64,000 nucleotides of DNA from the NCBI GenBank assembly GCA_019722365.1, contig JADFUC010001826.1:1-64000 (forward strand), read 5' to 3'. A program made the translations under genes and the position numbers. The notes under the pieces are model-generated. The model was not told the origin of the DNA. It made no database searches and saw nothing but the letters and a program-made list of their open reading frames with translations. Positions within the stretch are counted from its first letter, which is position 1, and each line of letters opens with the position of its first letter. Below are positions 24,917 through 36,716 of this stretch, piece after piece. The DNA comes from Lithospermum erythrorhizon. Lineage: Eukaryota > Streptophyta > Magnoliopsida > Boraginales > Boraginaceae.

Positions 24917-27523
24917 ATAAATTTAGGTTTGATTAAGTAAATCGAGATATAGGGAATAAAGCGGCGTTAGGTCCACTATAAATGAATTAGGCGGGGAAAT
25001 CTATTTCTTAAGGCCTGCAATACAGTTGATTAGTATCTCATCAACCAAGGTTGGAAAGCCCGCGCCATGCGATCATCCTTCTGGCAAAGCTCTAGACATT
25101 GTGGTAAAAGGCTAGAAATGCTTGCTGCTTGAATCTTAAATCAAGTCCCCAGTGAGGCCAAATCGCTCAAGTCCCCGAGTGAGGCCGTCTGGCTTTCGTC
25201 TCGCGTGGGTCGTATCCTCGAGTCCCGGCTCTGACAGCAATTTGCTAAGGCCGTTTGTGGTCTGGCTTGATAAGCGGCTTATTCTAACCCCGACAACACT
25301 TCACTATCACTCATGCGGCTCGAGCCGGTCACATCACCGAATCAAGTGTCATGTCGAGGCACGAGTCCCAGAGAAAAGATAAATAAAGCTTATCGACTAC
25401 CAAGTCCGCCTGGTGAAGATTGAAGTAAGCGAACAAATGCTCCTTGAGGAAAGATGAAAAGGACGAAAAGAAAGTCAAAGAAGTGCTTGCTTGAAATTGT
25501 CGGGAATGACGGATGGGGGCGGCGATGCGCCCGTCGTATCTTGAGCAGTGAAAGTCAGTCCTGATCGGCTCGGGGTGTGGACCCGGCCTTGGTTGGCTCA
25601 TGACTGTTGTAGATAGGCCCGTGGAATGCCGTCTATGCGATAGGTAGCGCTGACGGTGCGCGCCATCTTCGACTTTTCTTGGCTCGATCTTGTTTGTGGG
25701 CTCTTTTCGTTAGGCAGGTCTTGAAACACGGACCAAGAAATTCGACATGTGCGGTCAGCGGGTGCCCTAAACCCCGTAAGGCGTAAGGAAGGCGATTGAT
25801 GGGATCCTGCTTGATGCGCCCGACCCAGCCTTGATCTTTTGAAGGGTTCGAGGTGTGGCGTACCTTTCGGGACCGAAGATGGTGAAGCTTATGCACAGCG
25901 GGGCGAAGCAGGAGGAAACTCGGTGGAGGCCGCGGCGTCTGGCGATGCAAATCGTTAAATGGAGCTTGGGTATAGAGGCGAAGACTAATCGAATCTTCAG
26001 TAAATTTGGTTCCTCGAAGTTTCCCTCGGGATAGGCATTTGGGCTCGTGTGGGATTCTATCGGAGTAAAACCAATGATTAGAGGCATCGGGCGCAGCGCC
26101 GTCGACTATTCTCAAACTTTAAATAGGTAGAGCAGCCGCGGCTTCTCCCGTTGAGCCATACCACATGAGATCAGAGCTCAAGTGGGCCATTTTGGTATGA
26201 GCGCGTGCGGGATGGTAGGCTTGAGTTCTGAGTTCCCGGCTTCTTGTATTAACCTATATCCCACAAAGGGTGTTGGTGGAATTAAGGCGGGGAGGGCGGT
26301 GGTGTTGAAGTCGAAATCCGCCAAGGAGTATGACTTCGCTGCCGAATCAACTAGCCCCAATGGATGGCGGCTTAAGCGTGCGACTATACCAGCCGTCGGG
26401 GCAAGTGCGAGCCCGATGAGTAGGGCGCTTGTGATCGCCGTAAAACCTAGAAGCGCGGCAAATGGGGTAAATATCTTGGTAGTAGTAGCAAATATTCAAA
26501 TGAGATCTATGAAGGCGAAGAGGGAAAGGTTCATGTGAGCGGCACTGCGCATATGTTAGTGATCCTAAGAATTCGGGGTCGAGAAGCCCACGACAGGCAG
26601 CCCAGCGTTTGTAGCGTGCTAAAGGGGTGGGTTAAAATTCACGAACGAGGCACGTGGCGGTTAGCCCGGTGCGTTAGGGGAGTCCGGAGGCGTGGCGGGG
26701 GCCTCGGGAAGAGTTATCTTTTACATTTAACAACCTTTGCCCACCACAGCTTGGCTCGGCCAGTAGTCGGCGGTGGAAGAGCCTTGTTTTTAAATGTCGC
26801 GTGGTGTCAGTGCGCCCCAGCGGTCACTTGAAATCCGGAGAACGAGTGCAAATCCATTATGATCTTGCCCGCGTCGAGTCTCGAGGTGAATAGACTACGG
26901 TTGATGGAACAATGTAGGCAAGGAAGTCGGCAAAATGGATGGTAGCCGGAAGGAAAGCGATTGGCTCATTTGGTACGGAGGTCAGTCGGGCTTAGATTAG
27001 GCTGGCGGGCGGCTCGGTACTCGCGTGGTGAGAAGCGAGGTTGCAGCGTCTTGGGCCGAGACGGGCCCAGGAACGGCTCGACCGAGGCCTTCAGGCGTCG
27101 AGCAGTCGGCTTCGAGCTGATGCGGACAAGGGAAATCAAGCTTTGTTTAACTAAAGCAAGCGTGCGATAGTCCCTGCGGATCTTGCTGATATATGATTTC
27201 TTGATGCTGCAGATATCGAAGTGAAGAAATTCAAGCTAAACTCGGGTAAGCGGCGGAAGTAATATGACTCTCTTAAGGTCAAATGCCTCGTCATCTAATT
27301 AGTGGCATGAATGGACCGCGAGATTCCCTCGTCACATCTCTTATCTGAACCAGCAAGGGAGCGGGCTTGGCGAGATCGGCGAGGCGAAGACCACATTGCG
27401 CTTGACTTCTAGTCCGACTTTGTGAAATGACTTGAGAGGTGTAGGATAAGTAGGGCCGAAGGCAAAGTGAAATACCGCTACTTTAGCGTTATTTTACTTA
27501 TTCCGTGAATGGGAGGCGGGGCA
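24917..27523. mobile_element. GC-rich retroelement interior remains
   Basis: Clearly higher in GC than the genes around it, with frames up to 160 codons on both strands (25633-26115 minus, 26182-26538 plus). None shows a domain that I recognise, and frames on opposite strands overlap, as random frames in GC-rich DNA do. The position after the LTR suggests element interior. I found no gag, RT or integrase motif. Confidence 0.35.
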
Positions 27524-28529
27524 ACGGAAATCAATGAGAATTGATTCCCTTTTTATTGTGCCCGTTGCGACAATTGTGTGTCCCGATTCGTTTATCGGTT
27601 TGGTTAAATGAAGTTACTAGAACTTAGTGTTCACCTTAGTAATGGTATATTACTAGTGTAGGTTCACCGTGATAATTTAAGGGGTTATGAGCGATTGCTC
27701 GTCTTTACTCATTAATCGTTATAATAATAATGTTGGAATCAATTATTATTATTATACAACTACTATTATAAAGGCTTAGAAGGTCACACACATACAATGA
27801 TATTGAATAATATTTCATGAATGAAATTCGCGAGACTGTATATTGAGAAATGTATCTACCAATGTTATATATTTGTCAAATATATATTTGATGAACATCA
27901 ATTGGTTAAACTTGTAAGTTTAATGATTAAGCAATTGAAATGGATGAATAACGATAAGTTATTGATAGTGACTCTTTAGTATTTTTAATTGACATTAAGT
28001 TAATTAAAATAGAACAACTATTAGTAACTTTCGTTATTTGTAATTAGAAGTTCATAGCATTCTAAAAATTAAGTTAACGAGTTAAGCGGTTACCTTAACG
28101 AGTTGCTTACTTGAATAGAATTTGGGACTTGGTATTTAAAAAGAGGGGATTAGGTTTTCATGAAAGAATAATCATAAAAACCTCCACCCCTCAAATAACC
28201 GCCCACTCCATAGTGAATTAGAGTTCTTCTCTTCGATTCTCATTTCATGAAACTTCCCAGCAGAGTTCAAATTACTCGGTTCGTTCCCTGCTTGGTGTGT
28301 GCAATCTAGAGGACATTATTTCGGTGGTGAGCGAGGGTGGAAGAGGATTTTGAAGGGGCTTTCAGGCAAGGTCTATCGGTGGGATTGGGTTCATTCGCTT
28401 GGTTGAAATGTAAGGATTCACCGTATTCATACATTTATATTTTGTGTTTAGATTAATATACATTAATTTGAGGATCCGGGATGTATGAATTGGTATTTAT
28501 CATGAATAAATTCATCTTGAATTCTAACA
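27524..28529 (+). mobile_element. Copia-type LTR (copy B), about 1.0 kb
   Basis: Closely matches copy A (10233-11827) along its length, without the insertion that A carries. The start is worn (CGGAAATCAATGAGAATTG, lacking the TGTTG) and the end is ATTCTAACA. It contains ACTTAGTGTTCACCTTAGTAA, a TATTTAAAAAG TATA-like site near 28132 and the uninterrupted GGGATGTATGAATTGG site. Flanks on both sides differ from those of copies A, C and D, so it may be a solo LTR. Confidence 0.7.
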
Positions 28530-30014
28530 GTGCCCCTCTTTTTTGGACCCAAGGCTCGTTCTTGGGCCGATCGAGCGGAGAAGGCATTGTCGAGGTGGGG
28601 AGTTTAGTGAGGCGGCGCATACATTTAAAAAGATACTTGGTATACTTAAGATGAAGCTTAACGAGAACAAAAATCTTGTGTGGAGCAGAAGGATAAAAAA
28701 GCTCGTTTGATTACGATTTCTGAAATGCAGTACAAACCGTGAAAGCGTAGCTATGATCCTTTAGACCTTGAATTTGAAGCTAGGGTGTCGGAAAAGTTAC
28801 CACGGGTATAGCGGTTTTGTTGCGACCCAGCGTTCATAGCGGCGTTGCTTTTTGATCCTTGATGTCGGCTCTTCCTATCATTTGGCGGGAATTCATGAGT
28901 GTTGGATTGTTCACCCACCCGATAGGGAATGTGGCATTTGGTTTGAACCGATAAATGAGCGTGTTTGTTTTAATCCCTCTTTTGATAGCGGTGTGGAAAT
29001 GGTAATTCAACCTGATGCAGAGAGGAACCATTGATTCGCGCGATTGGTCGTAGCTGACAGTTTAGCTTGATGTGGCTTCTGATGCATTGGATTATGGTGA
29101 GCGCCTACGAAAGTCGAATCCGGGCTAGAAGCTGACAATCCGCCCGCACTTGGTTACCCGACCAGCGATAGGGGCCCCTCCCGTCCCCGAGGGCACGTGT
29201 GGTGGCCAAGCCGTCGAGGCCGGAAGGGTTTGGCGACCGTCATATGAGCTACAATTTCCACCGTGTAGCGGGTAGAGTCCTTTGCGGGGCAATCTGTGAT
29301 GGGGTATTATAGCGGCCAGTGGCCTTCTTTGCCGATCATTTGGTCGATACTGTCACTCGATTAGATCACCACACACCTCCCTCCCCGAATCCTAAAATGG
29401 CGCGTATTTGTTGATATGGGGCTCAAAGATGACACTGAAACGGATAAAATTAAAAGTAAGTGTGGGTGGAAAAGTTTGGAAAATTGCAGGATTTGGTGCC
29501 TCACCGTCATCTTGACTAAGTGTTATTAAGTGTCACGCTTGTATTACATTATGGTGTTTAATTCCTATTGTTTTTACTTTGCCAACATGTGTTAACGTTG
29601 ACACGTTTGTCTAGCTTGATGTCGTTTATGCTAGACTACTTACAAAATACAACGTGTGTTTTATTACTTGTTATTTTTAGTTGTTAAGCGATTGTGGATT
29701 TATTGTAACATTATCACGTTTAGTTCAACTGCTTACAAAATAAAACAATGTGTTTATAGCACTTTTCATGTGTTAAAAGCAGCGATAATGATTTTTATTT
29801 TAAGCCTTACCACGTTTATTAAGGGGCATGAGGGCCTCGAACGGCGGTCGAATACCCGCCAAATATTGGGTAAGGCTCGGGCAGACTGACACAGGCAATC
29901 CGCGGGGATTTTCCCGTCCGTCCCGTTTATTAATGGGCCTTGGGCACGTTAAATTGGGCGGACCCCGGCGACAGCGAGCTAAACCGTTAGGCAGATCTGT
30001 CCGAATCTATACAA
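28530..30014. other. Gene-free repeat-derived sequence
   Basis: Mixed composition with no sustained frame. A 60-codon plus-strand frame at 28852-29034 is mirrored by a 65-codon minus-strand frame, so neither is believed. GC-rich stretches near 29130-29240 and 29820-30000 look like worn transposon sequence. Confidence 0.35.
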
Positions 30015-30130
30015 GCGAATGACCATTTTTGTCGGGGCTAGTTGGTTGAGGAGTGAATACAAGTGAATGACCATTTTGTTAGGCTAATTGGTTGAAAGTG
30101 AATGACCATTTTGTCAGTCCAGTGGTTGAA
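30015..30130 (+). repeat. Three tandem copies of a 35-47 bp unit
   Basis: GAATGACCATTTTTGTC, GAATGACCATTTTGTTA and GAATGACCATTTTGTCA start at about 30017, 30064 and 30099. Each is followed by a variant of GGCTAGTTGGTTGA. Confidence 0.7.
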
Positions 30131-30441
30131 TTGTGTTTGGGCGATGTGAACCCGGGCCTCAAGTAGGTCTTATGATCAGGCTAAACATTATATAGAATCT
30201 GGGCCTTTACCAAGAGAAGAGAATAGTTGATATATACTAGGGGTTCGGTCGAACTCAGATAAAATTCGATCGATTCGATCGGTCGATCTATAGGATTTTC
30301 GGATAAAAAACGGTCGGGCCCAGGCGGGAGCCACTGAAATAGATTTTTTGACCAACGGGGCCCAGGATCGGTTGCTCTGCATGCAAGCGGATCGGATTAT
30401 AACCGCTCCCATCAATTCACTAATTAATTTTAAAATATACT

Positions 30442-30459
30442 TATATATATATATATATA
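30442..30459. repeat. (TA)n microsatellite
   Basis: Nine TA dinucleotides in a row. Confidence 0.9.
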
Positions 30460-30595
30460 ATTAAACACAATTCACTAACAAAATGACCTAATACTCTAAT
30501 AGTAGCTTACGGCAGCCATAGCCATTATCATAGTCAACCCATTTCTCAAACTCAAAGTCTCAAACGCCCAAACCTAGATCATCCCCCCTCCAACC

Positions 30596-32045
30596 CCCCT
30601 TGGCTTGCGGATTGCCGTTCAAGAACCCTCTCCCCCCTTATTGCCGATTCAAACACTTAAGGCCCTTGCTAAGGTGTTATTAATCTCCGAATTTTAAGTT
30701 ATTATTTCGAATGTTTATTATTTTTAGTTATTATTTCGAATTTGTTTATTAATTTTAGTTTATTAATTTGTTTATTTTGTTTATTAATTTTGTTATTATT
30801 TCGAATTTTAGTTGTTTATTAATTTTTAGTTGTTTATTATTTCGAATTTGTTTATTAATGTTTATTAATTTATTTATTATTTTTAGTTGTCTAATGTTTA
30901 TTATTTCAGATTTGTTTTATTATTTTGATATACCACTGTAATTTTTAGTTTGACATGAATGTAAAAGATAAGTCAAGTCGATCAACTGCTAATTTAACTG
31001 TCTACTGTAATATGTTTGGTTGTCTACTAATTTGTTGTTTTATTTGAATTTAGTTGTCTATTAATTTGTTGTTTTATTTAATTTTAGTTGTTTATTAATT
31101 TGTTGTCTACTGTAATTTGTTTTAGTTGTCTATTGTAATTTGTTTTAGTTGACATGAATGTAATTTGTTGTCTACTGTAATTTTAGTTGTCTACTGTAAT
31201 TTGTTCGTTTGACATGAATGTGTAATTTTAGATATTTGGAGTTTGAGAGTTTATTATGTTATTATTTTGAACTTGTATTATAAATATTGTATATAGTTAG
31301 CAAAAATCGAGCAGGAAATTCAAAATATAAATAAAAAATACTTGAATCTAATGTAAAAATCATTGATAAAGGGCCCGAAATAAAATCCGGTCAAAGAATC
31401 TGGAAGTCGGTCGAACTGATTTGGGATAACGGACAGTTTTTGCATTAAAAAATTCAGCTCCGATTTAAGTTTTACGCCCCAATCCGGTAAATCCGGGTCC
31501 GGTCGCCACTGCTCCTGTAATAATAAACTAAAATTAGGTAGACAACGTTAGACAACTAAACTAAAATTCACGGTAGACAACAAAACAAACAAGCAAATTC
31601 GAAATAATAAATTAAAATTCTGATGAACTAAAATTAATAATAAACAAATTCAAAATAATAACTAAAAATAATAAACATTCTAAATAATAAATTAAAATTA
31701 AACATATAATAAACAAATTCGATAGTCAAAAGTAGGATAACTAAAATTCGGAGATTAAAAAATTCGATAACAAATTTGGAGATTAAACAGTAGGATAACA
31801 AAATTAAGATAGTCGAAATTAGGAGATTAAAATTAAACATATAATAAACCAAAAATAATAACATTGAAAGAATCTTGAAATAATAACATTAGAAAAAAAT
31901 CTTAAAATTAGGAGATTAATAACACATAGAATCATGAATGATGATTTCTGATAAGGGCCGAGTTCGTGAGGGCATGAGTGAATGTCAGCTGATAGGCGGG
32001 GAGAGGGTTCTTGAATAGGCAATAGGGGTGTCACGCTGATTTTGC
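30596..32045. repeat. Foldback structure with AT-rich arms of about 0.5-0.65 kb
   Basis: The left arm (about 30596-31250) and right arm (about 31505-32045) are reverse complements. The left has TTCAAGAACCCTCTCCCC; the right has GGGGAGAGGGTTCTTGAA (about 31998-32015). Left GTGTTATTAATCTCC matches right GGAGATTAATAACAC (about 31910-31924). The long stretch of TTATTTCGAATTTGTTTATT repeats on the left answers AATAAACAAATTCGAAATAA repeats on the right. The spacer of about 255 bp holds a GC-rich segment ending GGTCCGGTCGCCACTG near 31499, similar to one before the left arm (ending 30337). No coding frame is credible. Confidence 0.7.
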
Positions 32046-32730
32046 AGTGCTCGTACTAGGATTAAATCACAGTACAAGTTGAAAACGCTACGTTGCAAAA
32101 CTAGCGGGCGCGCAGCTGAAATTATGAGGGGGAAAGGGTTAGGGGTCTTTGTGTAAAATAAAGAAAGATTTGGGTGTTTAGAAAATTGGAAAATGTAAAT
32201 GGATTAAATTTTTAAACCCCATTAAACTAATAAAACTTGACATTTAGCAGCGTAGAGGTAGTCAGTGTGTAACTTTTAAACATTAGTGATCATATATGGT
32301 GGAGTGCAGAGAAGCGTGTAATTGGTATAAATGACATTTTTTTTGAAGCGTTAGTGATATAGATATCTCTTGCGTTCGCCTTTTATTTTCACTTTTGATT
32401 ATTTGTTTAATTTTTTTAGTTTATTATTTCTAGTATTTGATTATGTTTAATTTTATATTATTATCTCGTTGGTTTTTTTGTTCGAATTGACATTTATTAA
32501 GCAATTGATATGGATTTCGCGCGTCCATGATCTACGGTTGCTCTGAGATTTTCATCAAAATTGTTTTCTTTTAGCTAATTGAGAAAAATTGCTAATTTTT
32601 TAAACTAATTGGATTTAAAGTTTTTATTTTGGGTACATAGGCTGTATATTATGTTTCATAAATTCTAGTTTTTGAAGTTTTGTATTTCCTACTTTGTGGA
32701 GCTTAAGGCGTGAAATGTTATTAAATTTCC
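32046..32730. other. AT-rich flank of the RPB12 locus
   Basis: No gene seen. Includes sequence just upstream of the segment that is reused in the RPB12 tandem units; the shared part begins at about 32731. Confidence 0.4.
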
Positions 32731-32949
32731 TAGTAAAGTTTGGATTTTGGAGATTGAAGATTTTGACGAGCCGAAATCCAGCGGAACCGTAGGAAGTGAA
32801 CGATCGAACCCATTAAATTTCGGTTTGAACTTTCTTTGAATCGGTTCACAGTATATGTTCGACCCCAAAGCCCAAGACCGTAGGCCCTAAAGTATATATA
32901 CATCTAAAACCACTTGTTTTTGCTCGAGTACAATTACGTGAAAGTCGTC

Positions 32950-34827
32950 ATGGATCTTGACTGAACGATCCTTTCTACGTCGTAGGTAATTAATTTCCAA
33001 AATGATTGTCCAATTTGAATTTGTCAATTTGAATTTGTCCAATTTTGACTTTTTTAACTTTCAGTATGTTTTGTATAGATCTTGAATTGATTATACTTTT
33101 TTTCGAAATCATGATATTGTCAATTTCAAATTTGAATTTGGTGACAATTTTTTAAATTATGAACTCAAATATTATTTCTATAATGTTGCGTTTTCTATTT
33201 TGTTAAAAATATATCAAAAAGTAGTATTTTTAACATAGTTTATTATTAATATGATAAGCTTGATTCAAATAAAGTTGCGTGTGATTAGGGCTACGTAGTT
33301 TAGCGGTAATTTTCCATTAAAGTGGAAGCCCGGACAATTGTTTTTGGGATGGAGTAATGTTTCGATCTTGGCTTTTATTAATAGGTAATTTTGATTCGGA
33401 TAGTTTAGATGCGTCGACTAAGAATGCAATTTTTGTTAATTTTGACCGTTGAAATTTTTACTAAGGCGATTTTTTGAGGTATAAAGATGGTAACCTTTTA
33501 GTAATAATTGCAGTTGTGGGCAGAGAACACTTTGAAGTCACGGGGACGTGATTGATTACCCCGTGAATGTGGTGTCATTATTCTTTACAAGAAAGCGCTC
33601 GCGGAAGTATGTTACATATCTTTTCTATTGTTTATTACTACTATTGTCCCAAAAGGTTGTCTAGATTTGACCTACGATGGATTTGATTTTTGTTGAGCTA
33701 CAGTAGTTTATATGTAATTTCAATAAATAGCTATACCCAATCGATAGTCTTTTTAGCATTGCTATTAATATGAAATTTTGATTCAAAACAAAGTTATGTG
33801 TGTCAGTTTTGTTAATTTTGATCACTGAAAATCGAACCTTGCAATGTTTTCCTTCTGGAGATAGTATTATTGAAGGTTCTTTTCTTTTTGTTTTTGCAAT
33901 TGAAGAACTTAATAAAAGTATTTGGAGGATTAAGTCTTTGAATTTTGTCAATTTCAATGAATTTGGAAATTAGACTTGATTACAATATGTATGTATATTG
34001 TTGTTTCTGTACATAAATGTCTGAATAATGCTCTTTAGGCATCTCTTTTGAATATTTTTATTCAAAAAGGCTTGTTTTTACATGGATGAGGTGTTGAGCA
34101 TGTGCTCTGACATTTTGGTGTGATATAATGGCCATTTTTTGCTAATGAATACAACTCCGAAGCTTCCTTGACTTTCTTGTGAAAAATATTTGCAAGAATC
34201 GTGACATATATCCTTATTTGTAATGTTAGTATTACCAATGCCACCTTTATATGTTTGCCCATATGTTTTTTTAACACTCTTAGCTACCTTTAATCATTGG
34301 CACTCAACGTAGTTCCTTTAAATAAAAAGGTGGGAAGTAATTGTATTTTGTATATACATTGAACTTTCTCCTTTCAATTTGTTATTGAAGCAAGTACACC
34401 GTTGTACTACCTGCCTTTTAAGCCTCGGTAATTTTGCGTTTCTTTTTGTGTTGCCATTTCACTTCATCAATGTGGCAGCCTTGGCTAGTCTAATTGCTAT
34501 AGCTATTTACCCGACCTCCTTTTAGCAAACATATTTGTTATGACTTGAGATTTTTCCTTTGTCTTTCACTTGTTTTAACCCACGAACTATGGTGATCTTG
34601 TCAATTTCTCTTGTGGTGCAAAACTATTTGCGACATTACAGAGGTTAAAAAAGGAACCTACTTCGTGGTTAATTTTATGCACACAAGGTGGATCATACCT
34701 TAATACTCCGTATTATTTGATTGAAAACTTAATTCTTTCCTCTTTGTACTCTCTTTCAATTCCACTAATTAAGTTATTCATGAGTCTCAACTTGGTCTGT
34801 GCAGTTGTTCAGTATGAAGCTCGTTGA
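32950..34827 (+). pseudogene. NRPB12: RNA polymerase I/II/III subunit RPB12 (RPABC4) locus, exons 1-2 damaged
   Basis: Three-exon arrangement: exon 1 from ATG 32950 to about 32985, exon 2 33514-33606, exon 3 34805-34827. Exon 3 is perfect for the family end (VQYEAR then TGA, reached from a CTGTGCAG acceptor). RPB12 is a zinc-ribbon subunit of about 51 residues shared by the three nuclear polymerases, with CxxC pairs near residues 12/15 and 29/32. Here exon 1 has small gaps and an in-frame TGA after four codons. Exon 2 keeps recognisable pieces (NTLKS, REC, LYK) but is frameshifted. A TATA-like TATATATACAT lies near 32893. As read, it cannot encode the subunit. Because every other array copy lacks exon 3, this is the likely parent locus, either decayed or badly resolved in the assembly. 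Confidence 0.75.
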
Positions 34828-35602
34828 AGACTACGATTGGATCTTCGAACTGCAACAATAGCGAGAACTGATTTGAAATGGCAAGAATAAATGTGTAATA
34901 GTATTAAAATGACGGACTTTGTGTTGGTCTTGTCTTGTTAATTTTGTGGTTGTGTCATTAATGTGAAGTGGACACCTGACTAAATATTAATGTTAGGTAC
35001 ATGGTCTCTTTACCTTGCTGCAGTTACCATAATGCTACTTATCCTTGTAATGATTATTACTTACACCACTTGGATGGTTAGACGTCTGCTAACAACTACT
35101 CCATTCACTTGTCAATTGATGGCTTCTGAATAGAGTAGAGTTGCTCTTGAGCAGAGCCCGAGCTAAGAAATCATGGGCTCTTGGTGGTCCCCAACCAAGC
35201 TGTGGGCTTGGCTTGGCTCGGCTCAGTTTGCTTTCACCGAGCCAGAGAAAGCCACCTGAGGCTTAGCATAATGCTGATCAAACTTCAAAGGCTTAGCTCA
35301 TCGCTTAGTGAGCAATTTGCTTTGTCTGGTTCAGTTCATTCATAACTCTATTTTTTAGATTTGATCACATTAGAGGTCACAGTTTAATATAACCTTCATT
35401 CAGTTCTTTTATGTTTCAAGGGGGTTGAAAATGGACATAATACAGCAAATGGAAGAAAAAATACATATATTTTGCATAAACAAGAAAAACACAACATGCT
35501 CTTATTATTTTTGCAATGCATGTGACAATGTATGAAAATTCCCAGGAGAGTTTCTCAAGACTTTATAACCCTTCCCAACTCTCAAGCAAGCTAAGATGGT
35601 GG
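34828..35602. other. 3' flank of RPB12 locus, no gene
   Basis: Probable 3' untranslated sequence followed by anonymous intergenic DNA. A GGCTTGGCTTGGCTCGGCTC stretch near 35209 is mildly repetitive. Confidence 0.4.
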
Positions 35603-35872
35603 TTAGCTTTGGGATCCAATAATCTCTATTTGTTTGGGGTTGTAGCTAACAGGAGGATCATATTTGCTGAAGAGTCTATATGATAAGATCAATGAAAGAC
35701 AGGCATAGCATAGCGTGACGACGAAGGTGAGGGCCACCGATGCTGTGGCTTTCCGGCAGAAACCACCGAATAATCCGCAAGCTTGACTCCATGTTACAGA
35801 ATAATCTCCTTTGTAAGCTAGATATATGACCTCTGTTGATGTTTCACTAGCCAGTATTATGTATGTCAAAAC
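35603..35872 (-). pseudogene. Last exon of a CASP-like membrane protein (CASPL2 type)
   Basis: Read on the minus strand, an acceptor (GCATGTAG) is followed at 35872 by 89 codons and TAA at 35603. The peptide has [20 protein letters not shown], a stretch with [22 protein letters not shown], then a hydrophobic segment ([20 protein letters not shown]) and RLFSKYDPP. This matches the C-terminal end of CASP-like (UPF0497/MARVEL-fold) proteins: the third loop with paired Cys and the fourth transmembrane helix. The first two or three exons should lie to the right on this strand. None is seen in the 840 bp before the SAS10 exon at 36717. The exon itself is clean. It is probably a fragment, or the rest lies beyond an intron spanning SAS10. 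Confidence 0.75.
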
Positions 35873-36716
35873 CTACATGCACAACATATATCTAGCTTGA
35901 CTCCATGTTACATATTTTCAGTTTGCTTTTGGGGGGTGGGGTGATGAGGGGGTGATGGCGGGTAGAGTGTTGAATATTGGTGTACTGAGGTTTTGAGAGG
36001 GGGAGTATTTTCAACGAGACTTATGATACGGAGTAGAATCTTTCAAAAAGAATTTTCTGGATAACCATGTCCTCAGCTTGAAAACAAAGTTGATCCACTC
36101 TTACGCAAGGTAGAGTTTTATTTTGCTTACCTTTCCAATCAGACCCATGTATATGTGCACATTTTTGTAATACATTTAAAGAGTTGTGACACAATTTTGA
36201 CTCATTGTTTGTATGATCTACCATATAGTGTACATAACGACGTCATATAAGATGCACTTATTTGCTGGAAGTGATCTTTCTGGATAACCTTGTCCTCAGC
36301 TTAAGTGTACCTCATTTAAGATCTTAAACTGAAGGAATGTTATTTGTGATCAGAGACAATTATTTACTTCTTGGGCATATAACAAATTGTATCAACTTTC
36401 TGGAACGTGTAAAGCATTCAAAGTTCAAACATGCGTGGTGCTGTATAGACCATTATGTTCACTATATAATTCCACAGATTTGGTTGTTATCCACTAGCTA
36501 TGCAGTATTTATTCTTTTAATACTTTTAGATTCAGCAGAACTTTATACCTACTTGTTATCGACTTCGTTATGCCTGTCTCTACAAATTCTAACTGTATCA
36601 TGATCTACCATTAAAATTCTTGTGATCTTTAACCGTCACATAGCCGATGTTGCTTCTGACTTTTCTAGAATCATTTTTATTTATTTATATTTTCATTGCC
36701 TTAATACTCTCTAAAG
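35873..36716. other. Short duplications between CASPL and SAS10 fragments
   Basis: CTTGACTCCATGTTACA, part of the CASPL exon region (35785-35801), recurs at 35896-35912. TTTCTGGATAACCATGTCCT (36053) recurs as TTTCTGGATAACCTTGTCCT (36279). No exons for the N-terminus of SAS10 or of CASPL are visible. Confidence 0.5.

Noticed and set aside
25633..26538. Long frames (up to 160 codons) on both strands in GC-rich DNA
   Set aside because: They overlap one another, have no recognisable domain, and such frames are common by chance in GC-rich sequence.
10233..28529. LTR copies A and B as the two ends of one element
   Set aside because: The interval between them holds unrelated host genes, and the flanks differ; they are separate insertions of one family.
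28852..29034. Plus-strand 60-codon frame with LDVGSSYHLAG, slightly like the copia protease motif
   Set aside because: The resemblance is limited to a few residues, the reading continues without other gag-pol features, and an equally long frame exists on the opposite strand.
31634..32034. Leu/Ile/Phe-rich minus-strand frames resembling a membrane protein
   Set aside because: They are translations of the AT-rich arm of the foldback repeat.
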